Shown here piece by piece: positions 8,984 to 20,300 of a DNA stretch of 64,000 bases. Each line of letters starts with the position of its first letter. Within the stretch, counting starts at the first letter, position 1. The DNA comes from Kluyvera cryocrescens NBRC 102467 (lineage in GTDB: Bacteria; Pseudomonadota; Gammaproteobacteria; Enterobacterales; Enterobacteriaceae): NCBI RefSeq assembly GCF_001571285.1, contig NZ_BCTM01000010.1, positions 1-64,000 of the forward strand, read 5' to 3'. Made by a program: the position numbers and the translations under genes. The notes below the pieces were generated by a model. That model did not search any database. It had not been told where the DNA came from and was given only the letters and a program-made list of their open reading frames with translations.

Positions 8984-10594
8984 TCAGCCCTGCGAGCGGC
9001 TGGCCAGCCACTGACGTAATTGTTTTTTATCGACTTTACCGACGTGGGTCAGCGGCAGTTCATCCACACACTCCACTCTGTCCGGCAGTTTAAATTCGGC
9101 CACGCCCTGCTCGCGCAGGAAACGACGCACCTGGACTGCGCGCAGCGGTTCTTTCACCACCAGGTAAGCACAGCTCTTCTCGCCCAACAGCGTGTCTTCC
9201 ATACTGACCAGCGCCGCGTAAACCACCGACTCATGGCGCAGCAGCAGGTTTTCAATCTCTTCCGCAGCAATCTTCTCACCGCCGCGGTTAATCTGATCTT
9301 TCTCGCGTCCTTCGACGGTGATGTAACCGTCTTCGTCAATGGAGATAAGATCGCCGGAGCAGTAAAAGCCGTCGGCGTCAAACGCACTGGCATTGTGCTG
9401 TGGGCTTTTGTAATAGCCGCGGAAGGTGTATGGACCACGCGTCATCAGACGTCCCACTTCGCCACGCGGCAGCGGATTGCCGTCTGCATCGGCCACCCAA
9501 ACTTCATCATCCGGACACATCGGATAGCCTTGGGTGTTGAGGATCTTGTCTTCACTGTCATCGAGGCGAGTGTAATTCACCAGCCCTTCCGCCATACCAA
9601 ACACCTGCTGCAGCTGACAGCCAATCTCGGCAGGAATACGCGCCGCCAGCGTTGCCGACAGGCGTGCACCGCCAACCTGCAACAGCGTCAGAGAACGAAG
9701 CTGGGCATTGCTCCCCCACTCGGTAATCGCCTGTAGCCACAGGCTTACCGCCGGAGGCACCAGCGCGGCGACGTTAACCTGATGTTTTTCTATCAGCGGG
9801 AAACACAGGGTTGGGCTAGGATCCGCCGCCAGCACCACGGTGCCTTCGGCGAGGAACACGCCCAGCGCACCCGGCGAGCTCATGGCGTAGTTGTGCGCCG
9901 ACGGGATAGCGCACAGATAGCGCGTTTGCGCGTCAAAATGGCACACCTCGTTGCTGCGACGGATGCTGTAGTAATAATCATTGTGGGTCCGCGGGATAAG
10001 CTTCGGCGTTCCGGTACTGCCGCCCGAAAGCTGGAAAAAAGCCACTTCGTCAGCGGCGGTCGGCGTTGGGGTGAAATCACCCGCCGGCTCCGCCATCGCC
10101 GCCTCCAGCGCATGCTCACCGTCTCCCTGACGTAACAGCACTACGCGCACGGAGCGGAACTGCTCGCAGAAGGTATTCAGGAACGTATCGTCACCAAACA
10201 GCGCATGGCTACGGTCAGCAATCAGCACCGCCGGGGCAATCTGTTCGGCATACGCGTTCAGTTCATTACGCTGATGACTAAACAAGGCGTTCACCGGCGC
10301 GACGCCAATGTTCAGCAGCGCAAACAGCGTCGTATAAAACTCGCTAATATTGCCCAGTTGTACCAGCGCGGTTTCCCCACGCTTAAGCCCCTGACGCTGC
10401 AGCGCGGCGGCAAGGTTATCGACAGACTGGTTCAACTGGCGGTAGCTAATCTGGCGTTCGCCATCAATCACCGCTATCGCGTCGCTGTCCGCATGGCGGG
10501 TCAGCATGTCCGTCAATGGCAGATCCTGCCAATAGCCTTTTTCGCGATAGCGTGCCGCGAGCGCGTCCGGCCAGCGGGTAAATTCCACGGTCAT
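8984..10594 (-). CDS. entE: 2,3-dihydroxybenzoate-AMP ligase EntE
   Basis: A 536-residue stand-alone adenylation enzyme of the ANL superfamily. The phosphate-binding loop [15 protein letters not shown] is near residue 190, the GYYKSP and YCSGDL core motifs near residue 400, and the C-terminal catalytic lysine lies in [11 protein letters not shown]. It activates 2,3-dihydroxybenzoate with ATP and transfers it to the EntB carrier. Position in the entCEBAH operon (15 nt after entC, 13 nt before entB) fits the known order. Confidence 0.97.
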   Translation of the reverse strand: MTVEFTRWPDALAARYREKGYWQDLPLTDMLTRHADSDAIAVIDGERQISYRQLNQSVDNLAAALQRQGLKRGETALVQLGNISEFYTTLFALLNIGVAPVNALFSHQRNELNAYAEQIAPAVLIADRSHALFGDDTFLNTFCEQFRSVRVVLLRQGDGEHALEAAMAEPAGDFTPTPTAADEVAFFQLSGGSTGTPKLIPRTHNDYYYSIRRSNEVCHFDAQTRYLCAIPSAHNYAMSSPGALGVFLAEGTVVLAADPSPTLCFPLIEKHQVNVAALVPPAVSLWLQAITEWGSNAQLRSLTLLQVGGARLSATLAARIPAEIGCQLQQVFGMAEGLVNYTRLDDSEDKILNTQGYPMCPDDEVWVADADGNPLPRGEVGRLMTRGPYTFRGYYKSPQHNASAFDADGFYCSGDLISIDEDGYITVEGREKDQINRGGEKIAAEEIENLLLRHESVVYAALVSMEDTLLGEKSCAYLVVKEPLRAVQVRRFLREQGVAEFKLPDRVECVDELPLTHVGKVDKKQLRQWLASRSQG

Positions 10595-10609
10595 AATGGG
10601 GGAAAGCTC

Positions 10610-11791
10610 CTAGTGCAGGCCAAATACGTTCAGCATGGTAGAAAGTTTGACGCCGGTTTCGCGCCATTCGGACTCCGGCGATGAAGCAGGGACAATGCCC
10701 GCTCCGGCAAACAGGCGCACGCCGTTATCCTTCACGCGCGCGCAGCGGATGGTCACTACCCATTCGCCGTTACCTTCGCTATCGCACCAGCCCACAATGC
10801 CGCCAAACAGGTCGCGTTCAAACGGTTCCAGCTCGGCAATCACCTGTTTGGCCACCTGATGTGGGAAACCGCTCAGCGCCGGCGTGGGATGCAGCAGGCA
10901 AGCCAGCGACAGCGCGTTTTCCTCGGCTTTTGCCTGGCCTTCAATCGGGGTCGCGAGGTGCCACAGGGTTGGCGTGTTCACCAGTTGCGGTGTCTGCGGT
11001 AGGGTTAACTGTAGGCTGCGCGGCGCCAGCGTCTGCTTCATCGACTGCGTCACCAGCTCATGTTCGTGGCGGTCTTTTTCCGACGCCAGCAGACGATTTC
11101 CCGCTTCACGATCCAACACGTCATCCGGCTGGCGACGAGCGGAACCCGCCAAAGGCAACGAACTGTAATGGTCGCCCTCTTTACGCAGCAGCAGTTCCGG
11201 ACTGGCGCCCAGCAGCACGCCGCCATCGGGCAACGGAACGTGGAAGTTAAAGCTCGCCGGGTTTTGCGCCACCAGCCGCTCCAGCAGCGCGCCGCTGTCC
11301 AGCGTCTGCTCGGCGGTGATATCAATCAGTCGCGAAAGCACCACTTTATCGACCTGCGGCGTCGCCGTGAGTGCAGCCGCCTGTGCGACCATATCAAGGA
11401 ATACCGGGTGTTCAGGAATTTCCTGGCGCGCAGTCATCGCCATCGGCTCACGCGAGGCGCTGTAGCGGGATGATTTCTGCTTCGCCGTTCGCGAAAACGT
11501 CTCGCAGCGCTCAGGAATAAATAGCGCGGACGGTAGGCGGGTGTCGAATGGGATTGCACCAACCATCACCGGATTATCTATACCGGCGGCTTTTGCGGCG
11601 GCAAACGCCGATGCCAACCCTTGCTGGAAGGCACTGTCTGGCAAATCGCCCCCTTCCGCCGGGCAGGTAAAACGCGTGAAGCAGCCAGACGTAGTAAAAC
11701 TGCGAAACGGCGACATAAAGAAAAAGCTGTCGGCCGCAATCGTGGCCTGATGCTGCTGTTGTTGCGTTTCCGCGGCCAGTGACGTTTCCAT
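10610..11791 (-). CDS. entC: isochorismate synthase EntC
   Basis: A 393-residue chorismate-utilising enzyme of the isochorismate/anthranilate synthase fold. Visible signatures are [25 protein letters not shown] and the C-terminal [14 protein letters not shown]. It converts chorismate to isochorismate, the committed step to enterobactin. The ATG at 11791 is preceded by GGAGGATGAT; an in-frame TTG four codons earlier would sit on that ribosome site and was rejected. First gene of the entCEBAH operon, divergent from fepB across a Fur-type region. Confidence 0.96.
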   Translation of the reverse strand: METSLAAETQQQQHQATIAADSFFFMSPFRSFTTSGCFTRFTCPAEGGDLPDSAFQQGLASAFAAAKAAGIDNPVMVGAIPFDTRLPSALFIPERCETFSRTAKQKSSRYSASREPMAMTARQEIPEHPVFLDMVAQAAALTATPQVDKVVLSRLIDITAEQTLDSGALLERLVAQNPASFNFHVPLPDGGVLLGASPELLLRKEGDHYSSLPLAGSARRQPDDVLDREAGNRLLASEKDRHEHELVTQSMKQTLAPRSLQLTLPQTPQLVNTPTLWHLATPIEGQAKAEENALSLACLLHPTPALSGFPHQVAKQVIAELEPFERDLFGGIVGWCDSEGNGEWVVTIRCARVKDNGVRLFAGAGIVPASSPESEWRETGVKLSTMLNVFGLH

Positions 11792-11820
11792 ATCATCCTC
11801 CAAAAAACGATAAAGATATT

Positions 11821-11839
11821 ACGAATAATTATCATTTAT
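11821..11839. promoter_or_regulatory. putative Fur box in the entC-fepB region
   Basis: The core TTATCATT (11829-11836) and flanking positions match 12 of 19 bases of the Fur consensus. A second weak match begins at 11809 (GATAAAGATATT). The 232-nt entC-fepB gap is a known bidirectional Fur-controlled promoter region in E. coli; the same is inferred here. Confidence 0.6.
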
Positions 11840-12023
11840 ATTTTGGTTCGGTAACCTAAAAGTAAACGCTTCGTATGTCAACAGGACGAAGCAGCATCTT
11901 GTGCTTAATAGCATCGTCGTATGCCCGATGTTGTTCTCCCCCCTCGCGCGCAGAGCGCTTGCATCGGGATGGGACAATAGTTGAAAATGAGAAGCATTAA
12001 CCAACCACAACCAGGACTTGTCC

Positions 12024-12983
12024 GTGAACTTCACCGCCCTGTGGCGTACCGCCGCACTCCTCGCAGGCTTTAGCGTTTTGGGATTATCCTCAGCACAGGC
12101 CGCCGACTGGCCGCGACAGATTACCGACAGCCACGGCGTCCATACGCTGGAGCACAAACCCACCCGTATCGTCTCCACCAGCGTGACCTTGACCGGTTCG
12201 CTGCTGGCCATTGACGCACCGGTAGTCGCCAGCGGCGCGACCACGCCAAATAACCGCGTTGCCGATGACCAGGGTTTTCTGCGCCAATGGGGCGATGTGG
12301 CGAAAGCGCGCAAGCTCGCCCGTCTGTATATCGGTGAGCCAAGTGCCGAAGCCGTTGCAGCGCAAATGCCGGATCTCATTTTGATTAGCGCAACCGGCGG
12401 TGACTCCGCGCTGGCGCTGTACGACCAGCTCTCCACCATCGCCCCAACGCTCATCGTCAACTATGACGATAAAAGCTGGCAGGCGCTGTTAACTCAGCTT
12501 GGGCAGATGACAGGCCAGGAGAAACAGGCTGCCGATCGCATTGCCGCCTTTGACAAACAGCTCGCGACGGTTAAACAACAGATAAAACTGCCACCACAGC
12601 CGGTAAGCGCGCTGGTCTATACTGCCGCCGCCCACAGCGCAAACCTGTGGACCAGCGAATCCGCTCAGGGTCAGTTCCTTCAGCAACTCGGTTTCACCCA
12701 AGCGGCCCTTCCGGCCGGCCTGCATGCCAGCCAAAGCCAGGGCAAGCGCCACGATATCATTCAGCTTGGCGGTGAAAATCTGGCGACCGGCCTGAACGGC
12801 GAAAGCCTGTTCCTGTTTGCCGGTGACCAGAAAGACGTGGATGCGATTTACGCCAACCCGCTGCTGGCCCATCTGCCGGCGGTGAAAAATAAGCACGTTT
12901 ACGCGCTGGGCACCGAAACTTTCCGTTTGGATTACTACAGCGCCACCCGCGTGTTACAACGCCTGTCGGCACTGTTTGGCTAA
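12024..12983 (+). CDS. fepB: ferric enterobactin periplasmic binding protein FepB
   Basis: A 319-residue class III periplasmic binding protein. A signal peptide (about residues 1-26, hydrophobic core [12 protein letters not shown], cleavage near SAQA/ADW) precedes the mature domain. Conserved family stretches [17 protein letters not shown] and [17 protein letters not shown] are visible. It carries ferric enterobactin from FepA to FepDGC. The GTG at 12024 has AGGA 7 nt upstream; the in-frame TTG at 12018 is only 1 nt from that site and was rejected. Divergent from entC. Confidence 0.94.
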   Translation: MNFTALWRTAALLAGFSVLGLSSAQAADWPRQITDSHGVHTLEHKPTRIVSTSVTLTGSLLAIDAPVVASGATTPNNRVADDQGFLRQWGDVAKARKLARLYIGEPSAEAVAAQMPDLILISATGGDSALALYDQLSTIAPTLIVNYDDKSWQALLTQLGQMTGQEKQAADRIAAFDKQLATVKQQIKLPPQPVSALVYTAAAHSANLWTSESAQGQFLQQLGFTQAALPAGLHASQSQGKRHDIIQLGGENLATGLNGESLFLFAGDQKDVDAIYANPLLAHLPAVKNKHVYALGTETFRLDYYSATRVLQRLSALFG

Positions 12984-12987
12984 GCAC

Positions 12988-13021
12988 TTATCCGGCCTGC
13001 ACCATGCTGTAGGCCGGATAA
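12988..13021. repeat. REP-like palindrome between fepB and entS
   Basis: Perfect 11-nt arms TTATCCGGCCT and AGGCCGGATAA enclose 12 nt, just after the fepB stop and between two convergent genes. The core GCCGGATAA matches the familiar enterobacterial REP/BIME palindromes. It may stabilise or terminate both convergent transcripts. Confidence 0.75.
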
Positions 13022-13032
13022 ATTCATCGTAA

Positions 13033-14277
13033 TCAGGCTTCTGTCGACGCCGGTATTTCGCGTCTAAACCGGCGAAGCTCACCCAGCACTAACAGCAAAA
13101 TCCCACCGACAATTGCCAGCCCCCAACCGCTGACGCTGGCGGAAGCCACCGGACTCAGAATCGCTCCTAGCCCACCCAGCAGCGCCGCACCGATAGCATC
13201 GCCGGTAACGTTCTGTGCGGTCCACAGACCGTTAATGCGTCCCAACATCGCCTCGGGCGTCTGAGTCTGAATCAGGGTGTATTGCAGCAGCGAACTGATA
13301 GCGCTCAGCCAGCCAAACAGCGCCAGACACACCATAGCCAGCGTCCAATGCGGCATCACGGCGAACAGGCCAACGGCAACAAACGCGCCGACGGTTGCCA
13401 GCAGCATAATCCAGCCAGGGCGCTCATTTTGCGCCAGCCGCCCGCTGGTCAGCGCGCCAAAGGCCGCCCCCAGCGGGATGGCCGCATACAACAGGCCGAT
13501 CTGCGACGCCGACATTGCCCAGCCCTGCGCCAGCGCCGGATAGAGCACGCGCACAGCGCTGGCCATGGTGACCAGCGCGCCCAGTAACGCAATGCCGCCA
13601 ATTAGCGGGCTGCCGAGCAGAAAACGAAAACCGGCCACCAGCGATTTCAGCGGGTGTTCACGCGGCTGCGGTGGCGGCGGCAGCTGCGGTAAACGCAGCA
13701 GCGTCAACGTAGTGATAAAGGTGCCAAGCGCCGCCAGCAGATAGTTCCAGGACACGCCGCCGGAGGCCAGCAGCAGACCACCGACCATCGGCGAAATTAC
13801 CGATCCCAGACGCACCGTGAGCATGGTGATCGCCCCGGCCTGCATCAGGTTATCGCGCCCCACCAGTGCCGGCGTTGCCGCCAGCAGAGCGGTCACGCCC
13901 AGCGAGGCGAAGAAGCCGTCCCACAGCCCCAACAGATAAATAGCCACCAGCGAGGGTTCAGGCAGCAGCGCATTCAGCCACAGGCCGATAAATCCTACGC
14001 CACAGGTGCCGCGCGCCAGCAGGATCAGCTTGCGGCGCTCGTAGCGGTCGGCCAGCACGCCGCCGACCATCAGGCCAACAAACATCGCGCCGCCGGTCAG
14101 CGTCACCGACAGGCCAACCTGCCAGGTCGAGTGGGTCATCATTTGGATTTGAACCGGCACGGCAACGCCGAGCAGGCCCAGTGAAAGAATGGAGATAAAA
14201 CGGGCGATAAAGACGGCGCGGAAAGCCGGATGCGTTTTGAGCAGGCTCAGATCCAGGAGCCGGGATTGTCGGTTCAT
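13033..14277 (-). CDS. entS: enterobactin exporter EntS (MFS)
   Basis: A 414-residue major facilitator protein with about 12 TM segments. The MFS loop signature [12 protein letters not shown] lies between TM2 and TM3, and the C-terminal half has the EntS stretch [20 protein letters not shown]. It exports enterobactin across the inner membrane. The start at 14277 gives [21 protein letters not shown], which matches the family N terminus; longer in-frame starts add 8-15 unrelated residues. Divergent from fepD over a strong Fur box. Confidence 0.95.
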   Translation of the reverse strand: MNRQSRLLDLSLLKTHPAFRAVFIARFISILSLGLLGVAVPVQIQMMTHSTWQVGLSVTLTGGAMFVGLMVGGVLADRYERRKLILLARGTCGVGFIGLWLNALLPEPSLVAIYLLGLWDGFFASLGVTALLAATPALVGRDNLMQAGAITMLTVRLGSVISPMVGGLLLASGGVSWNYLLAALGTFITTLTLLRLPQLPPPPQPREHPLKSLVAGFRFLLGSPLIGGIALLGALVTMASAVRVLYPALAQGWAMSASQIGLLYAAIPLGAAFGALTSGRLAQNERPGWIMLLATVGAFVAVGLFAVMPHWTLAMVCLALFGWLSAISSLLQYTLIQTQTPEAMLGRINGLWTAQNVTGDAIGAALLGGLGAILSPVASASVSGWGLAIVGGILLLVLGELRRFRREIPASTEA

Positions 14278-14344
14278 TACAAGGCCTTGTGTTTTTTTCA
14301 TACCCTTTCCAGGGGCGCTCATGCTACCATAAACGAATAAGATA

Positions 14345-14369
14345 GATAACGATAATCACTATCATTATC
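14345..14369. promoter_or_regulatory. Fur box between entS and fepD
   Basis: Overlapping GATAAT/ATTATC hexamers; the 19-mer at 14351-14369 matches the Fur consensus at 16 of 19 positions. It sits 18 nt before fepD and about 70 nt before entS, which fits coordinate repression of both divergent units by Fe-Fur. Confidence 0.88.
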
Positions 14370-14386
14370 ACATCAGGGATGTCACC

Positions 14387-15394
14387 ATGTCGTTTTCCAC
14401 CCCCGTGCTGCGTACCATCACGCTGCCCGGTTTATTGATACTGCTGTTTCTCGCCGTTACGCTCAGCTTATTAATTGGCGCTAAACCACTCCCCATTTCC
14501 GTCGTCGTTGATGCCCTCAGCGGTACCTGTCAAAGCGCCGATTGTATTATCGTGCTCGACGCCCGTTTGCCGCGGACCCTGGCCGGATTGCTCGCCGGCG
14601 GCGCTCTGGGCCTTGCCGGCGCATTAATGCAAACGCTCACGCGTAACCCCCTTGCCGACCCGGGCATTCTCGGCGTAAACGCTGGCGCAAGCTTTGCTAT
14701 CGTCCTCGGCGCGGCGCTGCTCGGTATTTCATCCCCGCAGGAGCAGTTGGCAATGGCCTTTTGCGGCGCATTGGTCGCCTCGCTCATTGTGGCCTTCACC
14801 GGCAGTGCTGGCGGCGGTCAGCTCAGCCCGGTGCGCTTAACGCTGGCGGGCGTGGCGCTCGCCGCGGTGCTGGAAGGCTTCTCCAACGGTATCGCCCTGC
14901 TCAACCCCGACGTTTACGATCAGCTGCGCTTCTGGCAGGCCGGGTCTTTGGATATCCGCACCCTGCAAACCCTGAAAACGGTGCTGGTGCCGGTCCTGGT
15001 TGCTGGCATCGTGGCGCTGATGATGAGCCGCTCGCTCAATAGCCTCAGCCTCGGTACCGACACCGCTACCGCGCTGGGCAGCAAGGTGGCTCGCACGCAA
15101 ATTACCGGGCTGCTGGTGATAACGATTTTGTGCGCCAGCGCCACATCGGTGGTGGGCCCCATCGCCTTTATTGGCCTGATGATGCCGCATATTGCCCGCT
15201 GGCTGGTCGGCGCAGACCACCGCTGGTCGCTGCCGGTCACTTTGCTCGCCACGCCGTCGTTGTTGCTGTTCGCCGATATTATTGGCCGCCTGCTGGTGCC
15301 CGGTGAACTGCGCGTTTCGGTGGTCAGCGCCTTTATCGGTGCGCCGGTGCTGATTTTCCTTGTTCGCCGTAAGGCAAACGGAGGTGTCCGATGA
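14387..15394 (+). CDS. fepD: ferric enterobactin ABC permease FepD
   Basis: A 335-residue BtuC/FecCD-type permease with about nine hydrophobic segments. LPRTLAGLLAGGALGLAGAL and GPIAFIGLMMPHIAR are the FecCD-family signatures; the latter contains the loop that contacts the ATPase. With FepG it forms the inner-membrane channel for ferric enterobactin, powered by FepC. Its end overlaps fepG by ATGA. Transcribed from the Fur-controlled entS-fepD region. Confidence 0.96.
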   Translation: MSFSTPVLRTITLPGLLILLFLAVTLSLLIGAKPLPISVVVDALSGTCQSADCIIVLDARLPRTLAGLLAGGALGLAGALMQTLTRNPLADPGILGVNAGASFAIVLGAALLGISSPQEQLAMAFCGALVASLIVAFTGSAGGGQLSPVRLTLAGVALAAVLEGFSNGIALLNPDVYDQLRFWQAGSLDIRTLQTLKTVLVPVLVAGIVALMMSRSLNSLSLGTDTATALGSKVARTQITGLLVITILCASATSVVGPIAFIGLMMPHIARWLVGADHRWSLPVTLLATPSLLLFADIIGRLLVPGELRVSVVSAFIGAPVLIFLVRRKANGGVR

Positions 15395-16383
15395 CATCAC
15401 CGTCTCGTCGTCTTATCGCCAGTTGCCTGCTGCTGCTCATGGCTTGCACGTTGCTCACGTTATTGAGCCTGCGCAGCGGCGCGGTGACGCTGGAGCTTTC
15501 GCAAGTGTTCGCGGCCCTGTTCGGCGATGCGCCGCGCGCAATCGCTATGGTGGTCACCGAGTGGCGTCTGCCGCGCGTGATGATGGCGCTGCTGATTGGT
15601 GCCGCGCTCGGCGTCAGCGGGGCCATCTTCCAATCGTTGATGCGCAACCCGCTGGGGAGTCCGGACGTGATGGGCTTCAACACCGGTGCGTGGAGCGGCG
15701 TGCTGGTGGCGATGGTCTTCTTCGGCCAGAATCTCACCACCATTACGCTGGCCGCGATGGCCGGGGGCATTGTCACCTCGCTGCTGGTATGGGCACTGGC
15801 GTGGCGCAACGGCATCGACACCTTCCGGCTGATTATTATCGGCATTGGCATCCGTGCGATGCTGATGGCGTTCAACACCTGGCTACTGCTGCGGGCATCT
15901 CTAGAGACCGCGGTATCCGCCGGGCTGTGGTTTTCCGGCTCGCTCAACGGCTTAACCTGGGCAAAAATCTGGCCCGCCGCGCCGCTCATGGTCGTTGCCC
16001 TCATGGGTTCGGCGCTGCTGGTTCGCCGCCTGCGCTTGTTGGAAATGGGTGACGATAGCGCCTGCGCGCTGGGCGTTCGCGTGGAGTATTCCCGCCTGCT
16101 GCTGATGCTAATAGCGGTGGTGTTAACCGCCGCCGCCACCGCGCTGGCCGGGCCAATTTCATTTATCGCGCTGGTTGCACCGCACATCGCCCATCGTCTT
16201 AGCGGCACCACCCGCTGGGGGCTAACTCAGGCCGCGCTCTGCGGCGCAGTTTTGCTGGCCGCCGCTGATTTCTGCGCCCAGCAGCTGTTCTTGCCTTATC
16301 AACTTCCGGTGGGCGTTGTGACCGTCAGCCTTGGCGGTATCTACCTCATCGTGTTGCTTATTCAGGAGTCTCGCAAAAAATGA
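15391..16383 (+). CDS. fepG: ferric enterobactin ABC permease FepG
   Basis: A 330-residue FecCD-family permease, the same length as E. coli FepG. The motifs LPRVMMALLIGAALGVSGAI, NPLGSPDVMGFNTGA and GPISFIALVAPHIAHRL are visible. It pairs with FepD. ATGA overlaps at both ends (with fepD and fepC) show a tightly coupled fepDGC operon. Confidence 0.96.
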   Translation: MTSPSRRLIASCLLLLMACTLLTLLSLRSGAVTLELSQVFAALFGDAPRAIAMVVTEWRLPRVMMALLIGAALGVSGAIFQSLMRNPLGSPDVMGFNTGAWSGVLVAMVFFGQNLTTITLAAMAGGIVTSLLVWALAWRNGIDTFRLIIIGIGIRAMLMAFNTWLLLRASLETAVSAGLWFSGSLNGLTWAKIWPAAPLMVVALMGSALLVRRLRLLEMGDDSACALGVRVEYSRLLLMLIAVVLTAAATALAGPISFIALVAPHIAHRLSGTTRWGLTQAALCGAVLLAAADFCAQQLFLPYQLPVGVVTVSLGGIYLIVLLIQESRKK

Positions 16384-17174
16384 CCGACCATGTAGCCCGT
16401 TTGCGCGGCGACCAGTTAACCCTCGCCTACGGTAAAAAAACCATTGCCGAGTCGCTGAGCGTCACCATCCCGGATGGTCATTTCACCGCTATTATCGGCC
16501 CGAACGGCTGCGGGAAATCGACGCTGCTGCGTACACTCAGCCGCCTGATGACGCCAACGCAGGGTCACGTCTATCTTGATGGCGAAGAGATCCAGCATTA
16601 CGCCAGCAAAGAGGTGGCGCGACGGATTGGCCTGCTGGCGCAAAACGCCACCACGCCGGGCGATATTTCGGTGCAGGAACTGGTGGCGCGCGGTCGTTAC
16701 CCGCACCAACCGTTGTTTAGCCGCTGGCGTCAGGAAGATGAAGATGCGGTTCAGAACGCTATGCAGGCCACTGGGATTGTCAATCTGGCGAGTCAAAGCG
16801 TGGACACACTCTCCGGTGGGCAGCGACAGCGCGCGTGGATTGCGATGGTGCTGGCACAGGACACGTCGATTATGCTGCTCGACGAGCCGACGACGTGGCT
16901 GGATATCAGCCATCAGATAGACCTGCTGGAGCTGTTGAGCGAACTGAACCGCGAGCGCGGCTTTACGCTGGCTGCCGTGCTGCATGATTTAAATCAGGCC
17001 TGCCGCTATGCGACCCATTTAATTGCCCTGCGTGACGGGAGAATTGTGGCGGAAGGTGCGCCAAAAGAGATAGTCACCCCGGAGCTTATTGAAGCGGTGT
17101 ACGGGCTGCGCTGCATGATTATCGATGACCCGGTGGCGCATACGCCTCTGGTGGTGCCGCTTGGACGGCGCTGA
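16380..17174 (+). CDS. fepC: ferric enterobactin ABC transporter ATPase FepC
   Basis: A 264-residue ABC ATPase: Walker A GPNGCGKST near residue 40, signature LSGGQRQRAWIA near 145, Walker B IMLLDEPTTWLD near 165 and the H-loop in AAVLHDLNQA. It energises FepDG. The start ATG overlaps the fepG stop. In E. coli fepE lies between fepC and entF; here that position holds only a repeat-rich 176-nt gap. Confidence 0.96.
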   Translation: MTDHVARLRGDQLTLAYGKKTIAESLSVTIPDGHFTAIIGPNGCGKSTLLRTLSRLMTPTQGHVYLDGEEIQHYASKEVARRIGLLAQNATTPGDISVQELVARGRYPHQPLFSRWRQEDEDAVQNAMQATGIVNLASQSVDTLSGGQRQRAWIAMVLAQDTSIMLLDEPTTWLDISHQIDLLELLSELNRERGFTLAAVLHDLNQACRYATHLIALRDGRIVAEGAPKEIVTPELIEAVYGLRCMIIDDPVAHTPLVVPLGRR

Positions 17175-17195
17175 GATTTTATGACCTGCGAATCC

Positions 17196-17312
17196 CCCTC
17201 ACCCTCTCCCAAAGGGGAAAGGGAACCGTACGGTGCCAATTGTTTCTACTCGCTTAAGCTCAGGCTCAGTCTGCCCCCTCTTCCTTTTTAAGGGAGAGGG
17301 TTGGGGTGAGGG
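17196..17312. repeat. CCCTCACCCTCTCCC-type inverted repeat, copy 1
   Basis: The left arm CCCTCACCCTCTCCC (17196-17210) and the right arm at 17292-17312 (GGGAGAGGG then GGGGTGAGGG) are complementary and face each other across about 80 nt. The same arms recur at 30668-30819, so this is a dispersed repeat. It lies between the convergent fepC and entF ends, where E. coli has fepE. Confidence 0.75.
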
Positions 17313-17350
17313 TTACTACACGGTACCCTCACCCGCTCACAGCAACGAAC

Positions 17351-20300
17351 CTAGCCCAGAATCTCGCGGATCACCGGCCCAATCGTTTCAAATGCCGCTG
17401 GCGTGATGATATCTACGTGCGCACAATTCTGGCTGTAAACCTCCAGCTCTCCCACCCACGGTCCCCAGGCCACCAGCGGATCGGCCTGACGCGTTTTCTC
17501 GGCGACAAACAGCGTCGCCTTACCGTCAAACTGTGCGCTATGTGCAGTGGTGAGCAGACGTACCGCATCGGCGTAGTTACCTTCGATGGCGGTAAACAGT
17601 TCGCTGGAAGCTTGCCCCTGCTGTGCGGCAAGGAAGGCTTCACGTTCGCGATCAATCTCGGCCAATACAGCCGGATCAAGACCATTGGCCTCTTTTTCCG
17701 CCCAGTTTTGCGTTTCCGGTGGCCAGGTATCCAGCAGGCCGAGGAACGCCACCTCTTCGCCCTGCTGACGCAGACGCGCGGCAATACCCTGTGCCAGCGT
17801 ACCGCCCAGCGAATAACCTAACAGATAATACGGCCCGCGCGGCTGCTCGCGTCGCAGCGTCACTAGGTGGTGTTCGCAAACCTCGTCCAGCGTGGAAGCC
17901 GTTTGCATCGGCCCCTGCGGACGCGGAGACTGAATGCCGGTAATCGACCAGCGCGGCGACAGATAACGCGATAGCACGCTAAATTGCCAGGCAAAACCGG
18001 ACGCCGGATGGAAGCAGAACAACGTTGGCCCCGTCCCGCTGCGCAGCGGCAGCAAAGGCTCATAGCCCAGACGCTGCGCCTGTTCATCATCATTGGCATC
18101 CAGCAAAGCGCTGAGTTTCCCGACCGTTGATGAGACCATCACCTGCCCCGGCGTGACCTGACGCCCCGCACTGCGGCTCAGCATCGCAGCCAGCCGCATC
18201 GCCAGCAGCGAATGGCCGCCAAGAGCGAAGAAATCGGCGTCGATATCGTTAATTTCACAGCCCAGCAGTTCGCTAAACGCCGATGCAACCAGAATTTCCG
18301 TGGCTGATTGCACGGCGCGGCCCGCGGTTTTTTGCGTCAACGACGGCAGCGGTAACGCTTTGCGATCGAGCTTACCGTTGGCGCTCAGCGGCAGCGTGCT
18401 CAATTGCAGGATCACTACCGGCACCATATGCGGCGGTAGCTGTTCGCGCAGGCGCGCCAGCAGGGAATCCGTCTCTAAAGGCAGCCCGGAAGCGGACACC
18501 ACATACCCCACCAGCTGGCGCGCATCGCCGCCGGTAGCCGCCGCCTGGTTAATCACGCAGGCATGGGTCACCGCCTGCTCGACGTCCGGCAGCGTTTGCA
18601 TCACCCGGTCAATTTCGCCCAGCTCAATGCGCTGGCCGCGGATCTTCAACTGATCGTCGCTGCGGCCTAAATACTCCACTGCCCCGTTGTCCAGCCAGCG
18701 CGCCACGTCGCCAGTGCGATACATGCGCTCACCAAGGGAGAACGGATCGGCTATAAAGCGGCTGGCGGTCAAATCCGGTCGCCCCAGATAGCCTTGCGCT
18801 AGCTGAATGCCGGTGAGATACAGATCGCCTGCCACGCCGAACGGCACCGGCCGCATCATCGCATCAAGAATACGCAGCCCGGTGTTCCACACCGGGAAGC
18901 CAATCGGCACGCTGTTGCCGGTAACGGCCGCCAGCGCCTCGCCATAGGCCGGATACCAGCTCACATCAACCGCCGCTTCCGTCGGCCCGTACAGGTTATG
19001 CAGCGGTACGTGGGTTAACTGTTCCCACTCGCGGCACAGCCCGGTTGGCAGCGCTTCACCGCTACAGAACACCTGCTTGAGCGAACGACAGCATGCGGCC
19101 GTTTCCGGCGTCAGCGAGGCCACAAACGCCGCCAGCATCGAAGGCACAAAGTGGGTCGTCGTGACGCCGTAGTCAGCAAAGAAACGCTGCATCGCCAGCG
19201 GGTCACGGTGCGCTTCCGGCTGCGCCATCACCAGGCTTGCGCCGGTAATAAACGGCCACCAGAACTCCCACACCGAGACGTCAAAGCTGCACGGCGTTTT
19301 CTGCGCCACCACATCCTCAGCGGTCAGCGGATAGTGGTCCTGCATCCACAGCAGGCGATTGACGATAGCCTCATGGCCGACCATGACCCCTTTCGGGCGC
19401 CCAGTCGAGCCCGAGGTAAAGATGATGTAGGCCGTCTGCTCAGGCGTTGCCAGATTCAGCGGTGACCCATCGCCCGCCGGTAATGGCGCATTCAGACACA
19501 GACTTTCAATATTCGCGAAACGGTGCAATTGGTCGTCGGCGGTGATCAGCAGCGAAGGCCGCGCGTCCTCCAGCATCATCTGCAAACGATCGTCCGGATA
19601 ACCGGTATCCAGCGGTAGCCAGGCAGCGCCTGCTTCGACAATCGCGTGCAGGGCCAGGGTCAGGAATACCGAACGAGGGAGCGCCACGGCGACGCTGTCA
19701 CCGGGTTTAACGCCGCGCTGACGCAGCACGTTAGCCAGCGCAACCACCTGCTGGCGCATTTCGCGGTAGGTAAAGCGATACTGCGCATCGACCAGCGCCA
19801 CGGCGTCCGGCGTTTTCAGCGCCTGCGCCGCCACCAGCGAGCTTAGGGTCGCTGGTGGGATCGCTTTTTCAGTCGCGTTAATCTGCGCCAGACGTTGGTA
19901 CTCATCATCGGAAAGCAGTTCAGCGTCGGCGCAACGCAGTGCAGGATTATCGGCGAACTGCTGTAACAGGGCGGAAAGACGAGCGATATGTTGCTGTAAC
20001 GTCGCTTTATCATAACGCTGCTGATTGGCCAGAATTTCCAGCGACAATCCCCCGTTTTCATCCGGGAACAGCGCCAGCTCCAGATCGTTGACCGGGCCGG
20101 TAGCTAGCGTGTGCGTGGTGAAATGAACGTCGTCGAAACCGAGGCGATAATCAAACATTTTAACGTTAAATACCGGGCCAAATAGCGCCGCGTCTCCGGC
20201 GGCTTTCCCGGCATCACGGGCGATTTGTTCGGCATCATAGCGCTGATGGCGACGCATTTTCTTCAGTTGCCCTGAAAGGCGCGTAGCCAGTTCTGCCAGC

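Noticed and set aside
15333-16211. 292-codon minus-strand open frame opposite fepG
   Set aside because: Low-complexity translation opposite a conserved permease in an ATGA-coupled operon.
17175-17350. ERIC element in the fepC-entF gap
   Set aside because: The arms do not match the ERIC core; they match the CCCTCTCCC-type repeat found elsewhere in the window.
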